Shown here one piece after another: positions 1-12,890 of a DNA stretch of 64,000 nt. The DNA is taken from contig NZ_CP125619.1 in assembly GCF_030053115.1 (NCBI RefSeq), positions 1 through 64,000 of the forward strand. The letters run 5' to 3'. A model generated the notes under the pieces. That model was not told the origin of the DNA. It did no database searches and was given only the letters and a program-made list of their open reading frames with translations. The first letter of the stretch is position 1. Each line of letters begins with the position of its first letter. The position numbers and the translations under genes were made by a program. Source of the stretch: Pseudomonas svalbardensis (GTDB lineage Bacteria > Pseudomonadota > Gammaproteobacteria > Pseudomonadales > Pseudomonadaceae).

Positions 1-23
1 TCATGGATGGTGAACAACCTTCA

Positions 24-32
24 TGTGGATAA
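24..32 (-). promoter_or_regulatory. DnaA box upstream of dnaA
   Basis: Perfect consensus DnaA 9-mer (TGTGGATAA on +, TTATCCACA on -), 69 bases before the dnaA start. It lies at the edge of the rpmH-dnaA interval that holds oriC in Pseudomonas; the rest of that origin would be left of this window. A TACAAT at 50-55 could be a dnaA -10 element. This position would suit either autoregulation or origin binding. Confidence 0.75.
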
Positions 33-100
33 GTCGGGGCCTGGTCGGCTACAATGGCCGCTTGTTTTTGCCTCACCGGCTTTCAACTTAGGGGATATCC

Positions 101-1621
101 GTGTCAGTGGAACTTTGGCAGCAGTGCGTGGAGCTTTTGCGCGATGAGCTGCCTGCCCAACAATTCAACACTTGGATCCGTCCACTACAGGTCGAAGCCG
201 AAGGCGACGAGTTGCGTGTCTACGCACCAAATCGTTTTGTTCTCGACTGGGTCAACGAAAAGTACCTGGGCCGCGTCCTTGAACTGCTGGATGAGCATGG
301 CAATGGCATGGCGCCAGCGCTGTCCTTATTAATAGGCAGCAAACGCAGTTCGGCACCGCGTGCCGCCCCGAATGCTCCGTTGGCCGCCGCTGCTTCACAT
401 GCGCAGGCCGCTCAAATACCTGTCAGCGCCCCGGCGTCAGCCCAGGTAGCCGCTCCGACCAAGCGTGCAACGCAAAAAGTTGCCGAGGTTAATGAAGAGC
501 CATCGCGCGACAGCTTCGACCCGATGGCCGGGGCCAGTTCGCAACAAGCTCCGATTCGCGCCGAACAGCGTACGGTGCAGGTCGAAGGCGCGCTCAAGCA
601 CACCAGCTACCTGAACCGCACCTTCACCTTCGAAAACTTCGTCGAGGGCAAGTCCAACCAACTGGCCCGGGCTGCGGCCTGGCAAGTGGCGGACAATCCC
701 AAGCACGGTTACAACCCGCTCTTCCTTTATGGTGGCGTCGGCTTGGGTAAAACCCACTTGATGCACGCGGTAGGTAACCACCTATTAAAGAAGAATCCGA
801 ATGCCAAGGTTGTGTACCTGCATTCCGAGCGGTTCGTGGCCGATATGGTCAAGGCCCTGCAGCTGAACGCCATCAACGAGTTCAAGCGCTTCTACCGTTC
901 GGTGGATGCGTTGCTGATCGACGACATTCAGTTCTTCGCCCGCAAGGAACGTTCCCAAGAAGAGTTTTTCCACACCTTCAACGCTCTGCTTGAAGGTGGC
1001 CAGCAGGTCATTCTCACCAGTGACCGCTACCCGAAAGAAATCGAAGGTCTTGAAGAACGCCTCAAATCCCGCTTCGGCTGGGGCCTGACGGTAGCCGTCG
1101 AGCCGCCGGAGCTGGAAACACGCGTGGCGATCCTGATGAAAAAGGCCGATCAGGCCAAAGTCGATCTGCCCCATGACGCGGCGTTCTTCATTGCCCAGCG
1201 TATTCGTTCCAATGTCCGTGAGCTGGAAGGCGCGCTCAAACGCGTGATCGCCCACTCGCACTTCATGGGCCGCGATATCACCATCGAGTTGATTCGCGAA
1301 TCCCTGAAAGATCTGTTGGCACTGCAAGACAAACTGGTCTCTGTGGATAACATTCAGCGCACTGTCGCCGAGTACTACAAGATCAAGATCTCCGACTTGT
1401 TGTCCAAACGTCGTTCGCGTTCGGTAGCTCGTCCGCGTCAGGTCGCCATGGCGTTGTCCAAAGAACTGACCAACCACAGCTTGCCGGAAATCGGTGACGT
1501 GTTTGGCGGCCGGGACCACACGACTGTTTTGCACGCCTGTCGCAAGATCAACGAACTTAAGGAATCCGACGCGGACATCCGCGAGGACTACAAGAACCTG
1601 CTGCGTACACTGACCACTTGA
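101..1621 (+). CDS. dnaA: Chromosomal replication initiator DnaA
   Basis: 506-aa initiator that binds DnaA boxes, melts oriC and loads DnaB. It has an N-terminal helicase-interaction domain, an Ala/Pro-rich linker (about residues 85-160), an AAA+ domain with Walker A GGVGLGKT near residue 211 and Walker B LLIDD near 270, and a C-terminal helix-turn-helix with the DnaA signature around [11 protein letters not shown]. The GTG start at 101 follows AGGGGATATCC and gives the usual N-terminus (VELWQQC). dnaN follows 39 bases downstream, as in other Pseudomonas. A perfect DnaA box lies inside the gene at 1342-1350. Confidence 0.99.
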   Translation: MSVELWQQCVELLRDELPAQQFNTWIRPLQVEAEGDELRVYAPNRFVLDWVNEKYLGRVLELLDEHGNGMAPALSLLIGSKRSSAPRAAPNAPLAAAASHAQAAQIPVSAPASAQVAAPTKRATQKVAEVNEEPSRDSFDPMAGASSQQAPIRAEQRTVQVEGALKHTSYLNRTFTFENFVEGKSNQLARAAAWQVADNPKHGYNPLFLYGGVGLGKTHLMHAVGNHLLKKNPNAKVVYLHSERFVADMVKALQLNAINEFKRFYRSVDALLIDDIQFFARKERSQEEFFHTFNALLEGGQQVILTSDRYPKEIEGLEERLKSRFGWGLTVAVEPPELETRVAILMKKADQAKVDLPHDAAFFIAQRIRSNVRELEGALKRVIAHSHFMGRDITIELIRESLKDLLALQDKLVSVDNIQRTVAEYYKIKISDLLSKRRSRSVARPRQVAMALSKELTNHSLPEIGDVFGGRDHTTVLHACRKINELKESDADIREDYKNLLRTLTT

Positions 1622-1660
1622 TGAACACCAGCGCAGCTTATTAAGGCAAGGGACTAGACC

Positions 1661-2764
1661 ATGCATTTCACCATTCAACGCGAAGCCCTGTTGAAACCCC
1701 TGCAACTGGTCGCAGGCGTCGTCGAGCGCCGACAGACCTTGCCGGTGCTCTCCAACGTGCTGCTGGTTGTCGAAGGCCAGCAACTGTCGCTGACCGGTAC
1801 CGACCTGGAAGTCGAGCTGGTCGGTCGTGTACAACTCGAAGAGCCTGCGGATCCAGGTTCCATCACTGTGCCTGCGCGCAAGCTGATGGATATCTGCAAA
1901 AGCTTGCCGAACGATGCGCTGATCGACATCAAGGTCGACGAGCAGAAGCTCGTGGTGAAGGCCGGCCGTAGCCGCTTCACCCTGTCGACCCTGCCGGCCA
2001 ATGACTTCCCGACTGTGGAAGAAGGCCCAGGCTCGTTGACGTGCAGCCTTGAGCAAAGCAAATTGCGCCGTTTGATCGAACGCACCAGCTTCGCCATGGC
2101 CCAGCAGGACGTGCGTTACTACCTCAACGGCATGCTGTTGGAAGTTTCCGAAGGCATCATCCGCGCCGTGGCCACCGACGGTCACCGTCTGGCCATGTGC
2201 TCGATGAAGGCCGATATCGGTCAGCCGGATCGCCATCAGGTGATCGTGCCACGTAAAGGTATCCTTGAACTGGCGCGCCTGCTGACTGAACCGGACGGTA
2301 TCGTCAGTATCGTACTGGGTCAGCACCACATTCGTGCGACCACTGGCGAGTTCACCTTCACCTCGAAACTGGTCGACGGTAAATTCCCGGACTACGAGCG
2401 TGTTCTGCCGAAAGGTGGCGACAAGCTGGTCCTCGGCGATCGTCAGGCCCTGCGTGAAGCCTTCAGCCGTACCGCGATTCTGTCCAACGAGAAGTACCGC
2501 GGCATCCGTCTGCAACTGGCCAACGGTCAGCTGAAGATCCAGGCGAACAACCCTGAACAGGAAGAAGCGGAAGAAGAAGTGGGCGTCGAGTACAACGGCG
2601 GCAATCTGGAAATCGGCTTCAACGTCAGCTACCTACTGGACGTGTTGGGCGTCATGACGACTGAGCAGGTTCGTCTGATCCTGTCCGACTCCAACAGCAG
2701 TGCGTTGGTGCAAGAGTCTGACAACGACGACTCGGCCTACGTTGTCATGCCGATGCGTCTGTAA
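1661..2764 (+). CDS. dnaN: DNA polymerase III beta sliding clamp
   Basis: 367-aa clamp that dimerises into a ring round DNA and tethers polymerase III. Length and sequence fit the three-domain beta-clamp fold, from MHFTIQREALLKPLQ to the C-terminal VVMPMRL that lines the peptide-binding pocket. An AAGGCAAGG Shine-Dalgarno sequence sits 9 bases before the ATG. The gene lies between dnaA and recF in the classical replication cluster and is probably co-transcribed with both. Confidence 0.99.
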   Translation: MHFTIQREALLKPLQLVAGVVERRQTLPVLSNVLLVVEGQQLSLTGTDLEVELVGRVQLEEPADPGSITVPARKLMDICKSLPNDALIDIKVDEQKLVVKAGRSRFTLSTLPANDFPTVEEGPGSLTCSLEQSKLRRLIERTSFAMAQQDVRYYLNGMLLEVSEGIIRAVATDGHRLAMCSMKADIGQPDRHQVIVPRKGILELARLLTEPDGIVSIVLGQHHIRATTGEFTFTSKLVDGKFPDYERVLPKGGDKLVLGDRQALREAFSRTAILSNEKYRGIRLQLANGQLKIQANNPEQEEAEEEVGVEYNGGNLEIGFNVSYLLDVLGVMTTEQVRLILSDSNSSALVQESDNDDSAYVVMPMRL

Positions 2765-2784
2765 TCATGCTCAGCAGAAGCTAG

Positions 2785-6311
<3,527 letters not shown>

Positions 6312-6334
6312 TCCAGAGCGAACCTGCCAAACGA

Positions 6335-6367
6335 AAAAGGCCAACGCTCAAGCGTTGGCCTTTTTTA
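6335..6367 (+). terminator. Rho-independent terminator after gyrB
   Basis: GGCCAACGC / GCGTTGGCC stem (6339-6360) with a short loop, flanked by A5 upstream and T6 downstream. It begins 27 bases after the gyrB stop. The flanking A and T runs would let it act in both directions. Confidence 0.93.
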
Positions 6368-6440
6368 TTTCTGCGATTCCGTGAAAGCAGGCCCCGCGTG
6401 CCCTTTGTGCGAAGCCTGAAACCCAACAAACTCCAGGCAT

Positions 6441-6471
6441 AAAAAAACCGGCTATATCAGCCGGTTTTTTT
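6441..6471. terminator. Bidirectional terminator between gyrB and the acyltransferase
   Basis: ACCGGCT / AGCCGGT stem with a 5-base loop, preceded by A6 and followed by T6. It lies between the convergent gyrB and acyltransferase genes and probably stops the - strand transcript arriving from glyQ-glyS-gmhB. Confidence 0.88.
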
Positions 6472-6479
6472 GCGCCCGA

Positions 6480-6600
6480 AAAAAACTTATGCACCATTTC
6501 CCGAATTTTATGTGTTTAGGAAATATGTATATAAATCATAAAGTTAAAAACATAAATCGCTACTTTTTGACAAAACGGTACACAGGTTATCCACAGAATC
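6480..6600. other. AT-rich intergenic stretch with a DnaA box
   Basis: About 120 bases, clearly AT-rich in an otherwise GC-rich region, with runs such as ATATGTATATAAATCATAAAG. It ends in a perfect TTATCCACA DnaA box at 6587-6595. It lies between the 3' ends of two convergent genes, so no promoter is needed here. The layout resembles a DNA-unwinding element next to a DnaA site, but function is inference; binding by a silencer such as MvaT is an alternative. Confidence 0.5.
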
Positions 6601-7380
6601 TCAGACAGCCATCTGATCGTTGGCCGAGGGGGTCGCAGGGGCTGCTGGAATCGAACCCATTTCCCGCTGCATCTGCTGGTTCCAGCTCTGCACCCGGTCA
6701 TTCAGGTCAGCAATGGCTCGTGGCCCGCTACCCTCGGCATACATCGGTGCGCCGATGATCACGGTAATGACGCCCTGCTTCTTCGCCCAACCGGTTTTCG
6801 GCCAGAACTTGCCAGCATTGTGCGCAATCGGCAGCACGGGAAGTGCGGCGTTGACGGCTAAAGCGGTACCACCGCGAGAGAATTTTCCGATGGTGCCGTA
6901 AGGAACGCGCGTTCCTTCTGGAAAGATCAGGACCCAGACGCCGTCTTTCAGCAGTTCATCGCCCTTCTTCGCCACATGCTTGAGCGCCGCTTTCGGGTTG
7001 TCGCGGTCGATGGCGATCGGTCGCAGCATGGCCATCGCCCAGCCGAAGAACGGCACGAACAGCAGTGAACGCTTGAGCACTTGGCTCAACGGCTCGAAGT
7101 AAGCCGATAGAAAGAACGTCTCCCACGTGCTCTGGTGGTTCGACTGAATCACACAGGGCTGGTCTGGAACGTTCTCGGCCCCCTTCACTTCGTAGCTGAT
7201 ACCGAGAAAGACTTTGCTCAGCCACAAGGCGCAGCGGCACCAGTACACATTGATGAAGCGATAGCGCGCCTTGAACGGCAGAAAAGGCGCGATAAAAAAG
7301 CTCAGGCTGCACCAGAGCAAGGAACTGGTGCCCAGCAGCAGGTAAAAGAGGAAGGTTCTGATGGCCTGCAGTATCGACAT
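6601..7380 (-). CDS. 1-acyl-glycerol-3-phosphate acyltransferase (PlsC family)
   Basis: 259-aa membrane acyltransferase expected to acylate lysophosphatidic acid in phospholipid synthesis. It has an N-terminal hydrophobic segment (residues 4-35), the acyltransferase block NHQSTWE near residue 70, FPEGTR near 155, and an Ala/Pro-rich tail. The catalytic HX4D motif appears as HX4E. I chose the ATG at 7380 (MSILQAIRT) because it matches the Pseudomonas family; an in-frame GTG at 7425 is possible. It is last in the glyQ-glyS-gmhB run on the - strand. It corresponds to the gene called lptA in P. aeruginosa. Confidence 0.9.
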   Translation of the reverse strand: MSILQAIRTFLFYLLLGTSSLLWCSLSFFIAPFLPFKARYRFINVYWCRCALWLSKVFLGISYEVKGAENVPDQPCVIQSNHQSTWETFFLSAYFEPLSQVLKRSLLFVPFFGWAMAMLRPIAIDRDNPKAALKHVAKKGDELLKDGVWVLIFPEGTRVPYGTIGKFSRGGTALAVNAALPVLPIAHNAGKFWPKTGWAKKQGVITVIIGAPMYAEGSGPRAIADLNDRVQSWNQQMQREMGSIPAAPATPSANDQMAV

Positions 7381-7462
7381 GGCGACATTTACCGTTGCGG
7401 GCACTGCCCGCCTATTCAAGCGCACTCCCGATCAATCCTTGGCCAGGAATATCAGAAGCACT

Positions 7463-7996
7463 CTAATTGTGGATAAGTTCTGCGGCAATCGCCGCCAGAT
7501 CGTCAAAAATCAAGGTGCCTACCGGTAGGGTCTTGCCCAAAGTCTTTTCGCCTTTCCCGGTCTTTACCAAAACTGGCTGAGAATCGACGGCTTTGGCGGC
7601 CTCCAGGTCACCAAGGGTATCGCCGACGAACCAAAGATTGGTCAGCGATACGTTGTAATGTGCGGCGATGGTTTTCAACATCCCGGGTTTTGGTTTGCGG
7701 CAATCGCAGCCATCGTCCGGCCCGTGCGGGCAATAGACGATCAGCCCGACTTCACCGCCCTGCTCCGCCACCCGCTCGCGCAAGCGCTCGTGCATGGCGT
7801 CCAGGGTGGCGATGTCGTAATAGCCGCGAGCGATGCCCGACTGGTTGGTAGCGACCGCCACCGTCCAGCCGGCCTTGCTCAACTGCGCGATGGCTTCGAT
7901 CGAACCAGGGAGCGGAATCCACTCCTCCACCGACTTGATGTAAGCGTCGGAGTCGTAATTGATCACCCCGTCCCGATCGAGAATCAGCAGTTTCAA
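7463..7996 (-). CDS. gmhB: D-glycero-beta-D-manno-heptose-1,7-bisphosphate 7-phosphatase
   Basis: 177-aa HAD-family phosphatase that removes the C7 phosphate in the ADP-heptose pathway for the lipopolysaccharide inner core. The nucleophile motif is DRDGVIN (Asp7 and Asp9). A zinc-binding loop is visible as CPHGPDDGCDC, and VGDTLGDLEAA supplies the metal-binding aspartates. I chose the TTG at 7996: GAGGGG lies 6 bases upstream, overlaps the end of glyS, and the upstream extension is non-homologous. A perfect DnaA box (7468-7476) lies in the last codons. Confidence 0.93.
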   Translation of the reverse strand: MKLLILDRDGVINYDSDAYIKSVEEWIPLPGSIEAIAQLSKAGWTVAVATNQSGIARGYYDIATLDAMHERLRERVAEQGGEVGLIVYCPHGPDDGCDCRKPKPGMLKTIAAHYNVSLTNLWFVGDTLGDLEAAKAVDSQPVLVKTGKGEKTLGKTLPVGTLIFDDLAAIAAELIHN

Positions 7997-8006
7997 CAGC
8001 AGCCCC

Positions 8007-10061
8007 TCAGCCCAGCAGCGAAATGTCGGCGACGCCGAGGAACAGCCCACGCAGGCGCGACAGCAACGCATAACGGTTGGCGCGGACCTTGGCATCTTCA
8101 GCGTTGACCATCACGGCTTCGAAGAACGCATCCACCGGCTCGCGCAAGGCAGCCAGACGTGCCAGCGATTCGCTGTACTGACGCGCCGCCGCCATCGGCT
8201 GGACAGCCTGGTCAGCTTGCTGGATCGCCGAGTACAGGGAGAACTCGTTGGCGTTGTCGAAGTACTTGGCTTCCACGACCGAAGGAACAGAGCCTTCGAC
8301 CTTGCTCAGCAAGTTCGAAACGCGCTTGTTCACCGCGGCCAGGGCAGCGGCTTCCGGCAATTTACGGAAGGCTTCTACCGCTTGTACGCGCTGATCGAAG
8401 TCCAGCGCCGAACCCGGCTTCAGAGCACGCACCGACAGGTAAGTCCCGACATCAACCCCTTCGTCTTCGTAACGGGCACGCAGACGGTCGAAGATGAACT
8501 CCAGCACCGAATCGTTGAGGCCGGCAACCTTGACCTTGGTACCGAACGCATTCACGGCAAACGCCACGGCATCGTTCAAGTCGAGGTCGAGCTTCTTGTC
8601 GATCAGGATGCGCAACACACCCAGCGCTGCACGGCGCAAGGCGTACGGGTCTTTGCTACCGGTTGGCAGCATGCCGATACCGAAAATGCCCACCAACGTG
8701 TCAAGCTTGTCAGCGATGGCCACGGCCGCACCGGTCAGGGTGGTCGGCAGTTCAGCGCCGGCACCGCGCGGCATGTACTGCTCGTTCAGCGCCAGAGCGA
8801 CTTCTTCCGGCTCGCCGTCGTTGAGGGCGTAGTAGTAACCGGCGACACCTTGCATCTCCGGGAACTCACCGACCATCTCGGTCGCCAGGTCGCACTTGGA
8901 CAGCAGGCCTGCACGGGAAGCCCATGCGGCGTTACCGCCAATGCGTTGGGCGATGAACGCAGCGAGTTTGGAAACGCGCTCGGCCTTGTCATAAACGCTG
9001 CCGAGTTTTTCCTGGAACACCACGTTCTGCAGGCGCAGGTTGAAGTCTTCGAGTTTCTGCTTCTTGTCTTGCTTGAAGAAGAACTCGGCGTCGGTCAGGC
9101 GTGGGCGAACCACTTTCTCGTTACCGGCGATGATCTGTTGCGGGTCTTTGCTTTCGATGTTGGCCACGGTGATGAAACGTGGCAGCAACTTGCCGTCGGC
9201 ATCCAGCAGGCAGAAGTACTTCTGGTTGTCCTGCATGGTGGTGATCAGGGCTTCTTGCGGCACGTCGAGGAAACGCTCTTCGAACGAGCACACCAGCGGC
9301 ACCGGCCATTCAACCAGCGCGGTCACTTCGTCGAGCAGCGCTGGCGGCACGATCGCCGTCCCTTCCTGCATCGTCGCCAGCTCTTCGACGCGCTTGCTGA
9401 TCAGTTCGCGACGCTCGTTTGCGTCGGCGAGTACGTAAGCAGCACGCAGGTCGGTCAGGTAGTTGGCCGGCGAGGTGATGCGCACGCTTTCCGGGTGATG
9501 GAAGCGGTGACCACGGGAATCGCGGCCGGACTTCTGGGCGAGGATGGTGCAATCGATGACCTGGTCACCGAGCAGCATCACCAGCCACTGGGTCGGACGA
9601 ACGAATTCTTCCTTGCGAGCACCCCAGCGCATGCGCTTGGGAATTGGCAGGTCGTTCAGGGAATCTTCGACGATGGTCGGCAGCAGGCTCGCGGTCGGTT
9701 TGCCGGCGATGCTTTGGCTGTAACGCAGTTTTGGGCCGCTCTGATCGATTTCGCTCAGGTCGACGCCGCACTTCTTGGCAAAACCCAAAGCTGCTTGAGT
9801 CGGGTTGCCTTCGGCATCGAACGCGGCCTGACGTGGCGGGCCATCGAGGTTGATGCTGCGATCCGGCTGCTGAGTCGCCAGATCGGTGATCAGCACAGCC
9901 AGACGACGTGGCGCGGCGTAGACGGTTTTGGTCTCGTAGTTCAGGCCAGCGGCTTGCAGGCCCTTGTCGATACCGGCCAGGAACGCGTCGGCCAGGGTGT
10001 TCAGGGCTTTGGGTGGCAGTTCTTCGGTGCCCAGTTCAACCAGAAAATCTTGAGCACTCAT
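8007..10061 (-). CDS. glyS: Glycyl-tRNA synthetase beta subunit
   Basis: 684-aa beta subunit of the bacterial alpha2beta2 glycyl-tRNA synthetase, responsible for tRNA binding. It starts [20 protein letters not shown], which is typical of the family, and has a C-terminal DALR-like anticodon-binding region (about residues 570-684). Its start overlaps the end of glyQ by 4 bases, which couples the two subunits. A very long antisense frame exists here but only mirrors this gene's codon bias. Confidence 0.98.
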   Translation of the reverse strand: MSAQDFLVELGTEELPPKALNTLADAFLAGIDKGLQAAGLNYETKTVYAAPRRLAVLITDLATQQPDRSINLDGPPRQAAFDAEGNPTQAALGFAKKCGVDLSEIDQSGPKLRYSQSIAGKPTASLLPTIVEDSLNDLPIPKRMRWGARKEEFVRPTQWLVMLLGDQVIDCTILAQKSGRDSRGHRFHHPESVRITSPANYLTDLRAAYVLADANERRELISKRVEELATMQEGTAIVPPALLDEVTALVEWPVPLVCSFEERFLDVPQEALITTMQDNQKYFCLLDADGKLLPRFITVANIESKDPQQIIAGNEKVVRPRLTDAEFFFKQDKKQKLEDFNLRLQNVVFQEKLGSVYDKAERVSKLAAFIAQRIGGNAAWASRAGLLSKCDLATEMVGEFPEMQGVAGYYYALNDGEPEEVALALNEQYMPRGAGAELPTTLTGAAVAIADKLDTLVGIFGIGMLPTGSKDPYALRRAALGVLRILIDKKLDLDLNDAVAFAVNAFGTKVKVAGLNDSVLEFIFDRLRARYEDEGVDVGTYLSVRALKPGSALDFDQRVQAVEAFRKLPEAAALAAVNKRVSNLLSKVEGSVPSVVEAKYFDNANEFSLYSAIQQADQAVQPMAAARQYSESLARLAALREPVDAFFEAVMVNAEDAKVRANRYALLSRLRGLFLGVADISLLG

Positions 10062-11011
10062 TGTGCAGCCTCCAGCTTGGCCAGTACTTCATCACGCAGG
10101 TCTGGAGTCGCCATCGGGAAGCCCAGCTTGGCGCGAGCCAGCAGATAGGCTTGCGCAACGGAACGCGCCAGGGTGCGCACTCGCAGAATGTATTGCTGAC
10201 GCGCGGTCACCGAGATTGCCCGGCGCGCATCCAGCAGATTGAAGGTGTGGGAGGCCTTCAACACCATTTCGTAGCTCGGCAACGGCAGCGGCTGGTCGAG
10301 TTCGATCAGGCGCTTGGCTTCGCTTTCGTAGAAGTCGAACAGTTCGAACAGCTTCTCGACGTTGGCGTGTTCGAAGTTGTAGGTCGACTGCTCCACTTCG
10401 TTCTGGTGGAACACGTCGCCGTAGGTCACTTTGCCCATCGGGCCGTCCGCCCAGACCAGGTCGTAGACCGAGTCCACCCCTTGCAGGTACATGGCCAGGC
10501 GCTCAAGACCGTAAGTGATCTCGCCGGTCACCGGGTAGCACTCGATGCCGCCCGCTTGCTGGAAGTAGGTGAACTGCGTTACTTCCATGCCGTTGAGCCA
10601 GACTTCCCAGCCGAGGCCCCAGGCGCCCAGTGTTGGCGATTCCCAGTTGTCTTCAACGAAGCGAATGTCGTGGACCAGCGGGTCCAGGCCGACATGCTTG
10701 AGGGAGCCCAGGTACAGTTCCTGAAAGTTGTCCGGGTTCGGCTTCAGCACGACCTGGAACTGGTAGTAGTGCTGCAGACGGTTCGGGTTTTCGCCGTAGC
10801 GGCCGTCAGTCGGGCGACGACTGGGCTGCACATAAGCGGCGTTCCAGGTTTCCGGGCCAATGGCGCGCAGAAACGTGGCAGTGTGGAAAGTCCCGGCGCC
10901 TACTTCCATATCGTAGGGCTGAAGTACCACACAACCTTGCTCGGCCCAGTATTGCTGGAGGGCGAGGATCAAGTCTTGGAAGGTACGCACGGCTGGCGTA
11001 GGCTGGCTCAC
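10058..11011 (-). CDS. glyQ: Glycyl-tRNA synthetase alpha subunit
   Basis: 317-aa catalytic alpha subunit of glycyl-tRNA synthetase (class II, bacterial heterotetramer). Family blocks include [17 protein letters not shown] near the N-terminus, [16 protein letters not shown], and the class II region around [20 protein letters not shown] chose the GTG at 11011 ([11 protein letters not shown]), preceded by CAGGTGAA; upstream in-frame codons are not conserved in the family. It heads the glyQ-glyS-gmhB-acyltransferase run and is divergent from tag. Confidence 0.97.
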   Translation of the reverse strand: MSQPTPAVRTFQDLILALQQYWAEQGCVVLQPYDMEVGAGTFHTATFLRAIGPETWNAAYVQPSRRPTDGRYGENPNRLQHYYQFQVVLKPNPDNFQELYLGSLKHVGLDPLVHDIRFVEDNWESPTLGAWGLGWEVWLNGMEVTQFTYFQQAGGIECYPVTGEITYGLERLAMYLQGVDSVYDLVWADGPMGKVTYGDVFHQNEVEQSTYNFEHANVEKLFELFDFYESEAKRLIELDQPLPLPSYEMVLKASHTFNLLDARRAISVTARQQYILRVRTLARSVAQAYLLARAKLGFPMATPDLRDEVLAKLEAAQ

Positions 11012-11092
11012 GAAATTCACCTGTTTCTTGGGCTGCGATTTAAAGAGCGGGAGTATACCCGATTCGGTCCAGCGCACGCCCCCTGGAGCCTT

Positions 11093-11650
11093 ATGCCACG
11101 CTGCTTTTGGTGTTCCGAAGATCCGCTGTACATGGCTTATCACGATCAGGAGTGGGGCACGCCGCTACGCGATGCGCAGGGTTTGTTCGAGTTGCTTTTG
11201 CTCGAAGGGTTCCAGGCCGGCCTTTCCTGGATCACCGTGCTGCGTAAACGTGAGCGATATCGCGAGGTGCTGTTCGGCTTCGACGTACAACGGGTGGCGC
11301 AGATGAGCGACGCCGAAATCGATGAATTGATGCTCGATCCGGGCATTATTCGCAATCGCCTCAAACTCAATGCGGCCCGGCGCAATGCTCAGGCCTGGCT
11401 GGCGCTGGAGGATCCGGTGGCGTTTCTCTGGTCCTTCGTCGACGGCAAGCCTGTGATCAACCATTTCAAGGACCGCAGCGAAGTGCCGGCCGTGACGCCG
11501 ACCGCCGTGGAGATGAGCAAAAGCCTGAAAAAGGCCGGCTTCACGTTCGTCGGCCCGACTATTTGTTACGCGCTGATGCAGGCCTCGGGCATGGTCATGG
11601 ATCACACCCAGGATTGCGATCGCTACGCGGCGCTGGCGAACGGCGGTTAG
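11093..11650 (+). CDS. tag: DNA-3-methyladenine glycosylase I
   Basis: 185-aa helix-hairpin-helix glycosylase that excises 3-methyladenine in base-excision repair. The Tag zinc ligands are all recognisable: Cys4 and His17 at the N-terminus ([22 protein letters not shown]) and the C-terminal H...C pair in [10 protein letters not shown]. The catalytic Glu lies in [14 protein letters not shown]. The ATG at 11093 has GGAG 5 bases upstream. It is transcribed divergently from glyQ and sits 40 bases before lpxL. Confidence 0.96.
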   Translation: MPRCFWCSEDPLYMAYHDQEWGTPLRDAQGLFELLLLEGFQAGLSWITVLRKRERYREVLFGFDVQRVAQMSDAEIDELMLDPGIIRNRLKLNAARRNAQAWLALEDPVAFLWSFVDGKPVINHFKDRSEVPAVTPTAVEMSKSLKKAGFTFVGPTICYALMQASGMVMDHTQDCDRYAALANGG

Positions 11651-11690
11651 AATAGCCGCCTCGCGCACAGCACAAGATCAGGAGTGACCT

Positions 11691-12578
11691 GTGGATAAGT
11701 TTAAAGGCGCCTTGTTGGTAGGCGCTCTGCGGCTGTTTGCCCTACTCCCGTGGCGGGCAGTGCAGGCAGTGGGCTCGGCCATCGGCTGGTTCATGTGGAA
11801 AACCCCCAACCGTTCCCGCGATGTGGTGCGGATCAACCTCGCCAAGTGTTTCCCGGACATGGACCCGGTCGAGCGTGAGCGGCTGGTAGGCCAGAGCCTG
11901 AAAGACATTGGCAAGTCGCTGACCGAAAGTGCCTGCGCCTGGATCTGGCCGGCTCAGCGCTCCATTGATCTGGTGCGTGAAGTCGAAGGTCTCGACGTAT
12001 TAAAGGACGCCCTCGCCTCCGGCAAAGGGGTCGTCGGCATCACCAGTCACCTGGGCAACTGGGAAGTGTTGAACCACTTCTATTGCAACCAGTGCAAACC
12101 GATCATTTTCTATCGCCCGCCCAAGTTGAAAGCGGTGGACGATTTGCTGCGCAAGCAACGGGTGCAACTGGGCAACCGCGTGGCCGCTTCCACCAAGGAA
12201 GGTATCCTCAGCGTCATCAAGGAAGTGCGCAAAGGTGGTGCAGTGGGCATTCCCGCTGACCCGGAACCGTCCGAATCCGCCGGGATTTTCGTGCCGTTCT
12301 TCGCCACTCAGGCCCTGACCAGCAAATTCGTACCGAACATGCTCGCCGGCGGCAAAGCGGTCGGCGTGTTTCTGCATGCGCTACGTCTGCCGGACGGTTC
12401 GGGTTACAAAGTGATCCTCGAAGCCGCGCCAGAAGCCATGTACAGCACCGATACCGAGACGTCCTGCGCAGCCATGAGCCAAGTGGTCGAGCGCTATGTG
12501 CGGGCGTATCCGAGCCAGTACATGTGGAGCATGAAGCGCTTCAAGAAGCGTCCGCCGGGTGAAGAACGCTGGTATTGA
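11691..12578 (+). CDS. lpxL: Lipid A lauroyl acyltransferase (LpxL/HtrB family)
   Basis: 295-aa inner-membrane late acyltransferase that adds a secondary fatty acid to lipid A. It has an N-terminal hydrophobic segment (FKGALLVGALRLFALLPW), the HX4E catalytic motif in ITSHLGNWE, and PADPEPSESAGIFVPFF downstream. The GTG start follows GGAGTGACCT and lies inside a perfect DnaA box (11690-11698), so initiator binding could overlap translation or promoter signals. P. aeruginosa has two such paralogues; this position corresponds to the origin-linked one. Confidence 0.93.
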   Translation: MDKFKGALLVGALRLFALLPWRAVQAVGSAIGWFMWKTPNRSRDVVRINLAKCFPDMDPVERERLVGQSLKDIGKSLTESACAWIWPAQRSIDLVREVEGLDVLKDALASGKGVVGITSHLGNWEVLNHFYCNQCKPIIFYRPPKLKAVDDLLRKQRVQLGNRVAASTKEGILSVIKEVRKGGAVGIPADPEPSESAGIFVPFFATQALTSKFVPNMLAGGKAVGVFLHALRLPDGSGYKVILEAAPEAMYSTDTETSCAAMSQVVERYVRAYPSQYMWSMKRFKKRPPGEERWY

Positions 12579-12594
12579 GTTGATTGGCATGATC

Positions 12595-12626
12595 TGTGGA
12601 TAACCTTGAGGCCAGGGTTATCCACA
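12595..12626. promoter_or_regulatory. Inverted pair of DnaA boxes after lpxL
   Basis: Two perfect DnaA 9-mers face each other (12595-12603 and 12618-12626). With flanking bases they form a perfect 11-bp inverted repeat, TGTGGATAACC and GGTTATCCACA, around a 10-base centre. It lies in the 72-base gap between lpxL and the PilZ gene. It could bind a DnaA dimer or form a hairpin; there is no T-run, so a plain terminator is less likely. Confidence 0.7.
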
Positions 12627-12650
12627 ACCGTTCAATAAAGGGCGCAGAAG

Positions 12651-12890
12651 ATGTCCGAACACCGCAAATCGTTTCGCATCAAGATCAGTCACCACAGCTT
12701 CGGCGAATGCCTGGGCCAGACGCGTAACCTGTCGACGACAGGCGTCTACGTCAAGCATCCGGGCCTGTCGACATTGCCCAAGGGCGCGGTGGTATACGGT
12801 CAGGTGCAGGACTTACCCACAGGCGCGCCGCGGGTGCGCATGGAGGTGGTGCTGGTGGATGCCGAGGGCATTGGCCTGCGATACCTCTGA
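12651..12890 (+). CDS. Single-domain PilZ protein (c-di-GMP receptor)
   Basis: 79-aa protein that is essentially one PilZ domain. Both c-di-GMP-binding motifs are visible: RKSFR (RxxxR) at residues 4-8 and NLSTTG (NxSxxG) near 25-30. It probably acts as a small c-di-GMP adaptor or sensor; its partner is unknown. Its stop codon directly abuts the stop of the convergent TPR gene. It corresponds to the P. aeruginosa gene next to lpxL. Confidence 0.9.
   Translation: MSEHRKSFRIKISHHSFGECLGQTRNLSTTGVYVKHPGLSTLPKGAVVYGQVQDLPTGAPRVRMEVVLVDAEGIGLRYL

Noticed and set aside
7959..10148. 729-codon open frame antisense to glyS
   Set aside because: It mirrors a verified gene; GC-rich codon bias opens the opposite strand, and the translation has no family features.
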